Source: Vitellaria paradoxa (lineage: Eukaryota; Streptophyta; Magnoliopsida; Ericales; Sapotaceae). From it: a stretch of 64,000 nucleotides of DNA. The notes beneath the pieces are model-generated. The model saw nothing but the letters and a program-made list of their open reading frames with translations, was not told where the DNA came from and made no database searches. A program made the position numbers and the translations under genes. Below are positions 37,521 through 47,750 of this stretch, in pieces (the first letter of the stretch is position 1; each line of letters opens with the position of its first letter). The stretch is from positions 5,988,342 through 6,052,341 of the forward strand of contig CM034234.1 in the NCBI GenBank assembly GCA_019916065.1, given 5' to 3'.

Positions 37521-37808
37521 TTTCTTGGCTACCACGTTGAACTGAAGTAAATTATTCCGAAGTTTGGGGTTAAAAATAAAATAAAATAAAATTTCACACA
37601 TCTCTCCAAAATACGGAACATTAATTTTTTAAAATTTAAACCTCTCCAAACAGATGGGCGGTGCTGAGCGTGGTTTCAATTAGGTTGAAATCTCCAAATT
37701 GGCCCTCACTACTACTAAATTTACAACTCTGCCATTGCTCTTTTCAAAGCCTGCGGCTGGCTAGGAGCAGAAAGTTGTTGGAATTTTAGTTTGGAAGTTT
37801 TATTAAAA

Positions 37809-38214
37809 TTTAGGGGTGGTTTGGAGTTTCACCGAGTTCAAAAAAATTTGAAAAGCTTCAATTTTTTTAAATTTTAAATAATTTCAATATTTTTAAAAAA
37901 TTTGTCAAATTTTGTCAAAACAAACTATTATAATTATTATAGTGCATTCTAACGAATTTTATCAATTTTTTTAAAAAAAGTTGGAGTAACATTTGTACAA
38001 AAAAATTTTACATAACTCTACAAAATCTCAAAAATTTTTAAAATGCTCACTAAAATTTTGCCATGTGTCACTTTATATAATTTTTAACAACACTATATCA
38101 AATTAAATATAGCATCAGACCATCATTTTAAAATAACTTTTTACATTCCACATTTCAAAAAATTTCACTTTTGATTTTTTAATTTCTTTTTTACACTCCA
38201 AAATGTATTCAAAC
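37809..38214 (-). mobile_element. MITE family B, copy 2
   Basis: Inverted relative to 20703-21087. The left end is AGGGGTGGTTTGGAGTTTC, and the right end is ACTCCAAAATGTATTC. The TTTGGAGT/ACTCCAAAA ends are short inverted repeats. Non-coding. Confidence 0.5.
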
Positions 38215-38644
38215 TTTTTGTATTAAATTTTAATTAAATAATTTAATTATTTTATATAAATTTAAATTTATTTAGGTAGAATTTGGAAAACTTAAGGAGA
38301 GTTTGGGAAGTAGAAAGTTAGTTTTTTTCTTTTTTTAGGAAAGAGAAAAAAAAAAAAGTAAACTTCTAAGAAGTTAACTTTTTAATGTTTTATTAATTTG
38401 ACCTTTTGCATTACATGATTTAAAATCAGTTTAGAATATAAAAGTGTAAATTTAGTAATTTAAAAAAATAAAAAGATGAGTAACTAAAAGTTAATTTTTT
38501 AGCTGAGTGTTGCTAAACACAGCCTTAAAATTAGTTTAAATTAAAATATATATTTAAGTTTAACTTAACTTTATAACAAACGGATCTTAAATAAAGTTTT
38601 ATTAAGTTGACCAAGAATCTAGCTGTTTGGTTCATTTAGTGACA

Positions 38645-38838
38645 TTGAGGGTGTTTGGTTGGTTAAAATTAATCAGAATTCGTCAATCTTTACTAATTTT
38701 TTGTACTTTTTTATTAAATTTTACTACATATCACTTTTATATTAAATTTTTATACTTTCATTGTATTTTTTTTTTTTTTTTTTGCCAAACTTCTATCAAT
38801 GAAACACCTCTCATTGACATTTATTGTTTGCCAACTAA
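38645..38838. mobile_element. Small MITE-like unit, family F
   Basis: It starts GGGTGTTTGGTTGG and contains TTTACTAATTTTTTGTACTTT and CATATCACTTTTATATT. A similar unit lies at about 56285-56455 (ATTTGGTCAC..CATATGTCATTTTTATGT) and a faint one at 640-780. Non-coding. Confidence 0.4.
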
Positions 38839-39332
38839 GGATGTGTTTGGCGCATCAAATTTTGGTAAAAACTTTTAAAAATTTCTAAAAATTTATATAC
38901 ATTTTTACACATTTTCGCCTTCTCAAAATACAAAAAAAGTTCAATACTTTTCAAAAAAAAAGTTGATAATTAGAATTCGGTTAATCAAATATCAAAAAAT
39001 TTTTCACCATTTTTAACTTAGACTCTCAACCTATCAAATGACACCCACTTTGACTATTTTTTGTGGGTCGCAGAAACTGTTCTAATAGATTGTAAAAACT
39101 GTTACGACAGATTCATACGACCAACTTCCGTTCTGTTTTGATGGATTATAGTATAAAGAAATCATAATTGTCAAAAATTTTGAATTCGTCCAAATGAAAA
39201 TATAATCAATTAAAACGGAAATCTTATTATTTATCTCAAAAAAATGGTTTGAGATATGTGTAACAAACGCAAAAAATTTCTCTAAATTATATTTTATCTC
39301 ATTTTATTTCACTTTTTATTACTTTAAACTCA
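38839..39332 (+). mobile_element. MITE family A, copy 2
   Basis: Starts GGATGTGTTTGGCGC and follows copy 3 (40574-41090) along its length: GATAATTAGAATTCGGTTAA, GACACCCACTTTGACTATTT, AAAATTTTGAATTCGTCC. The right terminal repeat is degenerate. Confidence 0.65.
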
Positions 39333-39409
39333 CCATATTTTTTTCTTTTTTCTTAATGGGTAACTATGTTCGGCAGCTCAGCTGTCAACTATTCATTATC
39401 GGACAAGGG

Positions 39410-40030
39410 GGGCTGCAGTCGCGTGCTGACTGCAGCCGCTGCAATCAAGAGAAACGGTACCGTTTTGCTCAAAAATAGTGTAAATTTGTTGAGGCATGTT
39501 AAACAGAAAGGCTGAGTGTGGGTTAAAAAAATTATAAATAAAAATAATTAATTTTTATTTGATTAGGATAAAAAATAAAATAAAAAATATTTTTAATATG
39601 ATTAAGTAACTTTTAGCAACTTTTTAGTGTTTCGTAAAAAAATATAAAATTTTACTAACGTTCGACAATTTTTTGTGTGTTTGATAAAAATTTTTAAAAC
39701 TTTTAATTAGGATTAAAGTGAAATAATGATTATACTCCTCGCCAACTTATCAAAAAATTAATGTATTGGCAGCCTGCCACATAGGATTATTAACAATATA
39801 AAATAACAAATATTTTTAATATAATTAAGTAACTTTTAGCAAATTTTAAGTGCGTAATAAAACAAATAAAAAAATGGTTAATTTTTATAAATAATTAATT
39901 TTTAATATGCTTGTTAACAATATAAATATAAATAAATTTTATTTTAATTTAATTTATAACATATTTTCTTGTTGTGAGGGGTTGCAGTCGCATGTTGACT
40001 GCAGCGGCTACAGTTGAGTGAAAGGGCACC
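39410..40030. repeat. Direct-repeat module flanking the left arm and inside the loop
   Basis: A GC-richer stretch of about 50 bp at 39410-39465 recurs in the same orientation at 39978-40030. Each copy has TGCAGTC-7 nt-GACTGCA (39414-39434 and 39983-40003), a small palindrome. Confidence 0.75.
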
Positions 40031-40345
40031 GTCAATTTTTTTATGACCCGGTGAGGAGCATAATCATTATTTCACTTTAATTCCAATTAAAAGTTTCAAA
40101 AATTTTTATCAAACACACAAAAATTGTCAAATATTACTAAAAACTTATATTTGTTTTATCAAACACTAAAAAGTTAATGAAAATTACTTAATCATATTAA
40201 AAATATTTTTTATTTTATTTTTAACTTAGTCAAATAAAAATGAATTATTTTTATTTATAATTTTTTTTATCCCGCACTCAACCTTTTCCTCTAACATGTC
40301 TCAGCAAATTCACACCCCTTTTGGGCAAAACCGCATCGTTTCCCT
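39449..40345. repeat. Long inverted repeat, two arms of about 310 bp
   Basis: The left arm 39449-39763 and right arm 40034-40345 are near-matching reverse complements, separated by about 270 bp. Matched landmarks include GAAACG..GCGGTTTTGC / GAAACGGTACCGTTTTGC, GTTGAG.CATGTTA, AATTATAAATAAAAATAATT, AATATTTTTAATATGATTAA and AAAGTGAAATAATGATTAT. Arms differ by substitutions and small indels. No coding sequence is present. It could be a foldback element or a hairpin-forming locus. Confidence 0.8.
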
Positions 40346-40573
40346 TGAGTACACATACACACATTATACACACCTTTGTTTGTTGAATTCCGCGTTATTT
40401 TATGATTCTGCTTGCATTGGCAATGTTACTGCTTATTCAAAAGTTTCTCTTTTTTTTTTTTCCCCAATTATTATGGCGGATCATCTGTTTTTATTTGTAA
40501 TGTGAACATGCTCGGTTTTTGAATACTTTTTGCTTGACAAATTGCTCAAGAGAGCTACCAGAGATGAGTTTTA

Positions 40574-41090
40574 GGGTGCGTTTGGTGTACCAAAGTTTGA
40601 TAAAAATATCTGAAAATCTCTAAAAATTTTTAAAATTTTTCAAAATTTCTATACATTTTTATACATTCTTACATTCTCAAAATTAACAAAAGTTTAATAC
40701 CTTTCAAAAAAAGTCGATAATTAAAATTCGGTTAATCAAATAAGAAAAATTTTTTCACCATTCTCACTATGGACTCCCAAACTACCGAATGACACCCACT
40801 TTGACTATTTTTTATGGGGTCGTAAAAACCATTCCGACGGATTATAGAAACTATTATGATGGATTCGCACAACTACCTTCCATCCAAATGGATTGTGATT
40901 GTAAACGGATTTGTACTGCAAAAAAGTCATGATTGATACAAAATTTTGAATCCGTTCAAACGGAAATTCAATCTGTTAGAACGAGAATCTTACTATGCAT
41001 ATCCAAAAAACGCAGTTTGAGATGTGTGCACCCAATAAAAAATTTTTTTTCAAATCATATTTTATCTCATTTTATCACTCCAAACATACC
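40574..41090 (+). mobile_element. MITE family A, copy 3 (best preserved)
   Basis: 517 bp from GGGTGCGTTTGG to CCAAACATACC, giving imperfect 11-bp terminal inverted repeats. TTTA lies on both sides (40570-40573 and 41091-41094) and may be a target duplication. Non-coding. Confidence 0.65.
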
Positions 41091-41099
41091 TTTATTGAG

Positions 41100-41250
41100 A
41101 TTTCATTTGGAGTGATAAAAAACTCTAAAAAAAAATAAAAAATATTAAAAAATTTAAAAATTAATTACTTTTTATCTCACTGTATAAATTATAAACTATA
41201 ATTTATTTTATTTTATCTCATTTTTTAGGACTTAAAAGGCATTCTAAATT
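41100..41250 (-). mobile_element. MITE-like unit, family H, inverted
   Basis: Directly follows copy 3 of family A. Starts ATTTGGAGTGATAAAAAACTC and contains TTTTTATCTCACTGTATAAATTATAAACTATAATTTATTTTA in two parts, the inverse of the 50203 cluster motif (AAAATGAGATAAATTGTGAA). Confidence 0.4.
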
Positions 41251-41351
41251 TCTCTGTCTGTGATCAGTGTAGACATTCTCAAAAGTTGTGTTCTTTGGTT
41301 CGTGTTTGACGCTTTATTTTCCGAGGCTGACAAATTGGAATATATTTGCAT

Positions 41352-41708
41352 GAGCCCGATTGGTAACTTAAAAATTAGTAAAAAAATATCAAAAGTTATA
41401 TTTTGTAACTTTTAATATGTTTGGTAAAATCATAAATTTTGTCATTTTTTTGATTTGTTACAGTAAAAAGTAAAACAAAAATTTTTTACTTTTTTGATTT
41501 GTTACAGTAAAAAATATATCAAACACACAAAAAATGTCACTTTTTTAATTTGCTACAATAAAAAATTTACCTAACACCCAAAAGTTACAAAAAATGCTAA
41601 AAAAATACACTTTACTCAACCAAATATACAAAAAAGTGTAAAAAAATAAAACACCTAAAAAACTACCAAAAGTTGAGCTTTTTTTTTTTTTAACGGCCAA
41701 ACGGGCTC
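41352..41708. mobile_element. MITE with 12-bp terminal inverted repeats
   Basis: Left end GAGCCCGATTGG and right end CCAAACGGGCTC match at 11 of 12 positions as inverted repeats over a 357-bp AT-rich non-coding element. CAT lies on both sides and may be a 3-bp target duplication. The interior has three degenerate copies of TTTTTTGATTTGTTACAGTA. Confidence 0.65.
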
Positions 41709-42136
41709 CATGTTGTCACTTCAATTGGTTAATATTTGGGTCTAGTATTGCTTTATTGTGCTACTTTATATGCCTTATCTGTGGAATTTCTTGATTGCAT
41801 GGCAATCTTATTGTGGTATTTACCCGTTCCTATTTTCCCAACCGTTCAATTTTTTTTTTTTCTTTCTTTGCTGGTCAACCTTATTTACCTGGCTACATGC
41901 ATATCTTGATGGATGTTTTCTTTCATGGTACAATGCTCTTGCGGTTGATTGAGGAATTGGAACTTCTAGATAATGTATAAAGATGAAATAACACGAAGTG
42001 CGTGGATAAGGATTATTGGATGGGCTCTCAATTGGGTTGGGTCGGGTTGGGTTGGGTTTAGTGATTAATAAACCTGTTATTGAATTAGGACCGAATAGGC
42101 CCAACTATTTTTCAGTGTGTTTAGGTTGCAACATAG

Positions 42137-42500
42137 GCCCCGTTTGGCATCATGAATAAATTTTATAAATCTCTATAAATCTCCAATAACCTATTTTTCT
42201 TTAATTTTTCCGCCACTGCGAATTTCAAAAAATTCTAATATTTCGCTAAAAAAATAAAAAATCTAGAAGTAAGTTAACCGAATTTGTAAATTTTTTATAC
42301 AATCATATTCTTCGTGTCGAAAATTTTTAAACGAGTACTATTGTCGCTAACTTTTTGTGGATTTATTTGAATACGTGGGAACGAATTTGAAAAACCGTTC
42401 TCACGATTTGCTACTTTTCAAAAAAAAAAGTGCAAAAATCAACCCCAAATCACATTTTATCCCAATTTATTTTATTTTTTCTTATTTTAAACAAGGCCAT
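42137..42500. mobile_element. MITE-like element with GGCC..TTTGG ends
   Basis: Left end GGCCCCGTTTGGCAT and right end TTTAAACAAGGCC are imperfect inverted repeats. Body is non-coding. Confidence 0.5.
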
Positions 42501-42574
42501 AATAGAAAAAAGGTTAGTTGATGTGACTATATTGACTTCTTAAAGGACATTTACGTAACCTAACTACGGGATTA

Positions 42575-42685
42575 ATGGCTGATGAAGGCACCTCTAAAGG
42601 AGTCCAAAGACACAAGCTCTCCCAACTCGAAGACCAGTTGAGGGAATTGGCTGGCTCGATAAAGCATCATACAATTGGTCGATAG
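42575..42685 (+). pseudogene. Possible retroelement gag N-terminal remnant
   Basis: A 36-codon frame starts MADEGTSKGVQRHKLSQLED and is stopped by TAG. The start style and predicted helix resemble N-termini of plant Ty3-type gag proteins. No capsid, zinc knuckle or pol sequence follows, so this is only a suggestion. The sequence from 42550 to 42960 is less AT-rich than its surroundings, as expected for a retroelement fragment. Confidence 0.25.
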
Positions 42686-43293
42686 ATGATTTGCCGCATC
42701 TGCTTATCAAAATCCAAGGTTGTTAGTGGCACGGTTGTTGAGAGAGAGGGTCTAACTTTACTTGGCTGCCCCTGCATTCCGTTGGCCTAACGAATTGTAG
42801 AGATAAGGTAGTGTAGTGGCCTAGCATAGCTTGATAAGGAAGAGTTTGTTTTCATGGTACTTCTAAGGCATGTATCAGCTAGGTCTCAAGGAGACATGGC
42901 ACTCCGAGTTTTTTTTCTTGTGCTCTAAAGCTAAGAAGAATATAATAAGCCTAGGGAAGTCATTTTTACGTGGGCTTCTCTCATACACCTATTTTTAAAA
43001 TATTTTCTTATAAAAGGAGGAGATGCGTTATGATTTGAAAGGATTGATATAATATTACTATATCAGTCTCGTGATTTATAATTTGAACTATTAGTTTAAA
43101 ATTTAATAATTCAAATATATTTATATTTTATTAAAATTAAAATAATATAAATATATCTAAATCGTTGAAAATTAAAATTAATCTAATTTTTCTTATTAAC
43201 CTCTCCCTTTTGGGTACATGAACTGCAAGAAGTTTCGCCCAAATTCGATAAAATTCTTTTAAAATTTTGAATTTTGATTTAAAAAATTTGTAA

Positions 43294-43451
43294 GGGTGTG
43301 TTTGGAGTTGTATAAAATAGTATAAAATTGTAAACGTAAATGTCTTGTAATTTGTGTAGTAAGTGAAGAATTTAAAATTTACTGTCTCGTAATTTATATT
43401 TGTAGGGATTTGTAGGATTTTACTTTTTTTGGGAGAGCTCCAAACGGAGCC
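43294..43451 (+). mobile_element. MITE family G, copy 1
   Basis: About 158 bp. Left end GTGTGTTTGGAGTTGTATAA, right end GAGCTCCAAACGGAGCC. The body contains AAATGTCTTGTAATTTGTGT and ACTGTCTCGTAATTTAT. The reverse complement of 61752-61917 matches it throughout. Confidence 0.7.
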
Positions 43452-43531
43452 TAAGCTCGTTCAAATACAGTCCAAAACCCGAAACCACGGGTCGGTAGAC
43501 TGGATCCAAGGAGCAGTTCTTTCTTGAATAG

Positions 43532-44110
43532 GGATGTCAACGGGGCGGGTATAACCTTCCCCGTCCCCGTTTAGCAATACTCTTATCCATCTCCGTTTCG
43601 GGGAAAAAGATTTTCCCCATATCCGTCCTCACAAAATAATGAATTCATCATCCTCGTTTACCCGCCAAGTATATTAATTATTACAAATTATATATTATAT
43701 GTATAAAATAAATATTTAAAATTATTATAAATATTATATATATTAAATAAAAAAATATATTACATATATATATTAAATAAAAATTAAAAATATATATATA
43801 ATATTTGACTTTGACTGATGTACTTAACCAAAGATGAAGTAGTCTTTATTTATAACCTCACAAGACCTTCACTTCTTTGTGAGAAACCGATGTAAGACTT
43901 CTAAATGAGTCACCACGCTAACAAAATTAATCAAAAAATATTTAAACGGGTACGGGATAAGGTGGGGACTATCGTACCCGTCTCTATACCCGTGCAGGTA
44001 ATATTTCAAATCTCCATACTCGCCTCCGTCCCCGCTATTAACATTCTCATACTCTCTCCGAACAAGACAGGTGAAGCGGTACCCACCAAATACGGATATA
44101 TTTGACATCC
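43532..44110. mobile_element. GGATGTCAA element, copy 2
   Basis: Perfect 9-bp terminal inverted repeats GGATGTCAA (43532-43540) and TTGACATCC (44102-44110) bound a non-coding element with GGGGCGGGT and CCCGTCCCCG near the ends and an AT-rich centre. It ends about 330 bp before the LPP-gamma start codon. Confidence 0.65.
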
Positions 44111-44437
44111 GCATTCCTGAAGCGCATTCCTGAAGCGCCCACGCGTTGCTCGCTCCAAGGGCGGTGGACTTTCATCCTATTGGCCTGGAGCGCCAACGGC
44201 CTGTGCAGAAGAGGATTGGGACTTCCTCTCTCTTCTCTAGTTCTCTTCGACAACCGCCGCCATATCCATCTCAAACTCTCTCGCTATTTCGACATATACA
44301 TACAATTTTTTGCGTATATAGTCGCTGTTTTGGCATATCAGGGCGTCCACAATCTTGGATCTGACTCAATACGGCTCACTTTTCGTTTCAAATTCTAATC
44401 TTATAAACCCTAACCCCCCAGATTCGTAATCCACTCA
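44111..44437 (+). promoter_or_regulatory. LPP-gamma promoter and 5'UTR with telo-box
   Basis: An exact 13-bp tandem duplication GCATTCCTGAAGC (44111-44136) starts the region. A perfect telo-box AAACCCTAA lies at 44405-44413, about 25 bp before the ATG at 44438. GC content is higher than in the adjacent MITE. No clear TATA box was picked. Confidence 0.5.
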
Positions 44438-45109
44438 ATGACACACTCTTCGCTCAAGGCGGTGACTCTGACCCACGTCCGTTACCGGAGGGGAGATCAA
44501 TTAGGTCATTTCTTGGCATGGGTTTCTCTGGTCCCTGTGTTCGTCAGTCTCGGGGGCTTTTTCTGTCACTTCATGTTCCGCCGAGAGCTCCAAGGAATGT
44601 TCTTCGCCCTCGGCCTTTTCCTTTCTCAAATCGTCAACGAATTCATCAAGAAATCGGTCCAACAGGCTCGCCCCGAGACATGTGCGCTTCTGGAAATGTG
44701 CGATTCGCATGGGTGGCCTTCGAGTCACGCCCAGTACATGTTCTTCTTCGCCGTGTACTTCACGCTTTTGACCTATTACAAGATTGGGGTTTTGAGTCGA
44801 AAGCAAAATTGGATTGCTGCGTTCTTAGTTTGGCCCCTCGCATTGCTTACTTTGTACTCTCGGGTTTATTTGGGGTACCACACTGTTGCGCAGGTATTTG
44901 CGGGTGCTGCTCTTGGGATTGTTCTTGGAGGAGGATGGTTCTGGGTGGTGAATTCTGTGCTCAGAATTTACTTTCCGGCTATTGAAGAGAGTGCCTTTGG
45001 GAGGTTTTTCTATGTTAAGGATACATCACATATTCCCAACGTGTTGAAGTTCGAGTATGATAATGCAAGAGCTGCCCGGAAACATGTCTCTTACAAGAGA
45101 TCTGATTGA
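44438..45109 (+). CDS. LPPG: Lipid phosphate phosphatase gamma / dolichyl-diphosphatase-like PAP2 protein
   Basis: A single exon codes for 223 aa, close to Arabidopsis LPP-gamma. PAP2 signature motifs are K71-x6-RP, PSSH (94-97) and SR141-x5-H148, so the catalytic arginines and histidines are present. The position after the third motif is Gln152 where many PAP2 enzymes have Asp, as in dolichyl-pyrophosphatase (DOLPP1/Cwh8) relatives. Four to five hydrophobic helices are visible (about 23-46, 50-68, 97-117, 123-141, 148-175). The family dephosphorylates lipid phosphates or dolichyl diphosphate in ER or plastid membranes; Arabidopsis LPP-gamma is reported to be plastidial. No transit peptide is evident here. 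Confidence 0.93.
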   Translation: MTHSSLKAVTLTHVRYRRGDQLGHFLAWVSLVPVFVSLGGFFCHFMFRRELQGMFFALGLFLSQIVNEFIKKSVQQARPETCALLEMCDSHGWPSSHAQYMFFFAVYFTLLTYYKIGVLSRKQNWIAAFLVWPLALLTLYSRVYLGYHTVAQVFAGAALGIVLGGGWFWVVNSVLRIYFPAIEESAFGRFFYVKDTSHIPNVLKFEYDNARAARKHVSYKRSD

Positions 45110-45590
45110 TCAAATATCATTTGGGTAAGTGGGTTTCAGTGTTTTTCCCTCTATAATTTGTTTCTGTATTTTCTGCAGAAGATTAGGTAATATCTTGTGT
45201 TGAAGATGGTGTTTTGTGTTCCTTTTGGTTTCAATTTTTATTAAATTGAATGATACATATTCAGCGGGTTAGATTACCGACACTTATTAACATTTTGGTG
45301 CTGCTGGTCAAATATCAAGTGGCTTCTTATGCTTATATCTTTAATGAAGCCTGTGCGATGCCATTTTATTTTTTTCTGGAGTTGTATTTGTTATTACCCT
45401 GTCCCAACAAGTTTCTATCAGGACTATTATTTATAAGGAAGGTGCCTCCCTTATAAATGATGGTATCAAGTGTGTTTAAGTACACTTTCTCTAAGGCAAC
45501 CAATCACAATAGGAACTATGTTTATGAGCAAAATGGCTAATTTATTAGGTCAATCTTGTTAAGTTGTGTTCTTTTAAGCGAGGGGAGGGC
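45110..45590. other. 3'UTR and spacer after LPP-gamma
   Basis: The first few hundred bases probably hold the 3'UTR. No gene is seen. Confidence 0.4.
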
Positions 45591-45960
45591 AGAGGAGGAT
45601 AGCATCAAATCCAGAGTCTCCAAGTTTGGCCTTTTTGAGGTGAAATTGTTCTACAATGCCTTAATGGGAAATGCAAAATGGAACTTCCTTGAAAAATTTT
45701 ATGGAATCTCAGAGCATCTTCCAAGGTAGCTTGTTTTGTATGGTGCTTGATGCATTGCAAAATGATTACCATTAATAATGTTGTTGCTAGAAGCCAATTC
45801 ATTGTTAATTGGTGTTTTTCTTTGTAAGGATAGTGAATCTATTGATCATTTATTTGTACACTGTGCTTGGACCGAAGAATTATGGGAGCTAGCGCTGTCG
45901 CGTTTTGGTATGATACGAGTGTTTCTTAAGGGAGCAAAGCATGCTTTCGAGTTCTAGTGA
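45591..45960 (+). pseudogene. LINE reverse transcriptase zinc-binding (zf-RVT) fragment
   Basis: Across frameshifts and stops the plus strand reads ASKVACFVWC, then ITINNVVARSQFIVNWC, then ESIDHLFVHCAWTEELWELA. This is the C-terminal zf-RVT region (C..C..H..C type) of plant L1-type LINE ORF2. It is degenerate and lacks the upstream polymerase domain. Confidence 0.75.
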
Positions 45961-47750
45961 GGTGTAAAACTTGAAGAAGAAGGAAAATAGTGTGGAAAAT
46001 GATTCCTTTTTATTTGGGATGGTTGATTTCGGGAAAGAGGGAGAGAACAACTTTTCAAGGAATTGAATTACTTTTGTCTAGGATCAAAAGCATTATTTTC
46101 CAACTGCACAGTGCCACTATTGGTGTGGGTTGTAAGGAGTCTTGGTCTTGAGTCGAGTTGGGGCATCATTTCATTCTCGTAACGGGAATGAGTGCACTGC
46201 AAGACCAGACAAGTTGCTCCCTCACCTCACAACGGTGGCATCTATCTTTTAAGTTAAGCCATTTCCTAAGATGGCTCCTCTTATTCTACCTACGATAAAA
46301 AGATGTTGATACGTCCTATCCAAACCTTACCCTCTTCCACACATTACTGGTGGATGCTACAGCCGCTCTCAGTTTGGTTGCAGGAGGAGAATGGTTAAGT
46401 GGCACTCTCGACGTCTTATTTGGTAAATGGGATGTTTACCTAGGCGCCGTAGTCTTGCCTAACCGTTTGGCCAGAGATGCCTTTGTATGGTATAGCAAGC
46501 TGTTTAGCTACTTGTATCGATTTGCCACAGTGTGGTTAGATACAATGCACTGGAGCCTGGTCTTGACTCTTTTGTGTGGTATTCATTCTCGTTTGGCTCT
46601 TAGAATCACATCCAGCAGTGGTTGGAACGGCTCGCAAAATCCAACCACTTCACCTACTTCATTGCCCCCAACCGTTTCTCGTACCTCTATTGAAACAGAA
46701 TGTTTTTCATGTTCTTTCATTGATTGGTTATTCCTTTCCGTTCGTATCTTTTTTTCCAATTTTGCTCTTGATTAGTTCACAAGATTGAATGTCATTTTTT
46801 GACTTATCAGGGATATTGATCCAGATTTGAATGACTTTTTGAGCTTTATTGAGCTTTTGAAGTATAATTCTAGTTCCTGTGGCCCTTTTTGTTTTTGGGG
46901 GGCGGCGGCCCCTTGATGTTTGTTTAATATATCATTACTTATTAAAATAAAAATAAAAAAGAATTTTGATAAAAGGTTTAATGATTGCAGTTCATGAGTT
47001 AATTTCATGCCTTTGCCAAGGTGAGGAAAAAGGGGGGGGCTTGGGTTAATTTTTTCAGCACGTAAGGACTATGTGAGGATTGACTTGGTAACTGCTGATA
47101 GTTGCTTGCAGGGGTGCAACGTGGTCAATAGAGCTAGAGATGATGCAGATGGCAAAGGAGTTCTAGTGGAGGCAAGGCTCAGTGCAGGTGCTATGATGCT
47201 TGATCAGGAACATCTTTATGTCTTTTTTGGATGTGGTGCAGAAAAACTTGTAGCTCCAAGTTGATGGATTTGGAGAAAAAAGGGATAGTGATGGAGTGGT
47301 TATAATGCAGAAGGAAGGCTGAGTTTGGTGTTGACAAAAAATTTGAAGCTGTTGAAGATGGACTTGAAAGTGTTGGAATAAGGAAGTATTTTTGGGAGGT
47401 TGGAAATGCAAAAGGCAAAGGTTTGGAGGATATGCCGGCTTTAGACGTTGTTGAAGGGTAGAGGAGTTTGACGAAAGGGTATTGGAAGATGATGATATGG
47501 AAAAGAAAGTGTGAATATTGCTAAAATGGAGGAAATTGGTCGATCGGAGGAGAAAATTTAGATGCTTGTAGTTCCCTGGAGGGTGATAAGAACATCTTTG
47601 CCCGAACCAACTCCCCCCCCCCCCCCCACAAAGAAAAAAAAATAAAATAAAATAATGGAGAATACTCATCAATGGTGCAATGTGCTGCAATAATCAATAC
47701 CATAGACATAGTGTTCTAGCAAATGATGACGAGATTAGGAGGATATTGCA
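45961..47750. other. GC-richer spacer, possibly decayed retroelement
   Basis: This stretch follows the LINE fragment and is less AT-rich than other spacers. A frame at 46350-46775 and one at 47073-47264 have no recognised domain or conserved motif. A C-run then A-rich tract lies at 47610-47655. I cannot assign a function. Confidence 0.3.

Noticed and set aside
46350..46775. 141-aa open frame as a gene
   Set aside because: No recognised domain, no plausible splice partners, and it lies in decayed sequence behind a LINE fragment.
47163..47690. 175-aa open frame on the minus strand
   Set aside because: Low-complexity composition (Ser, His, Phe, Leu) with a long glycine run from the homopolymer tract; no family motif.
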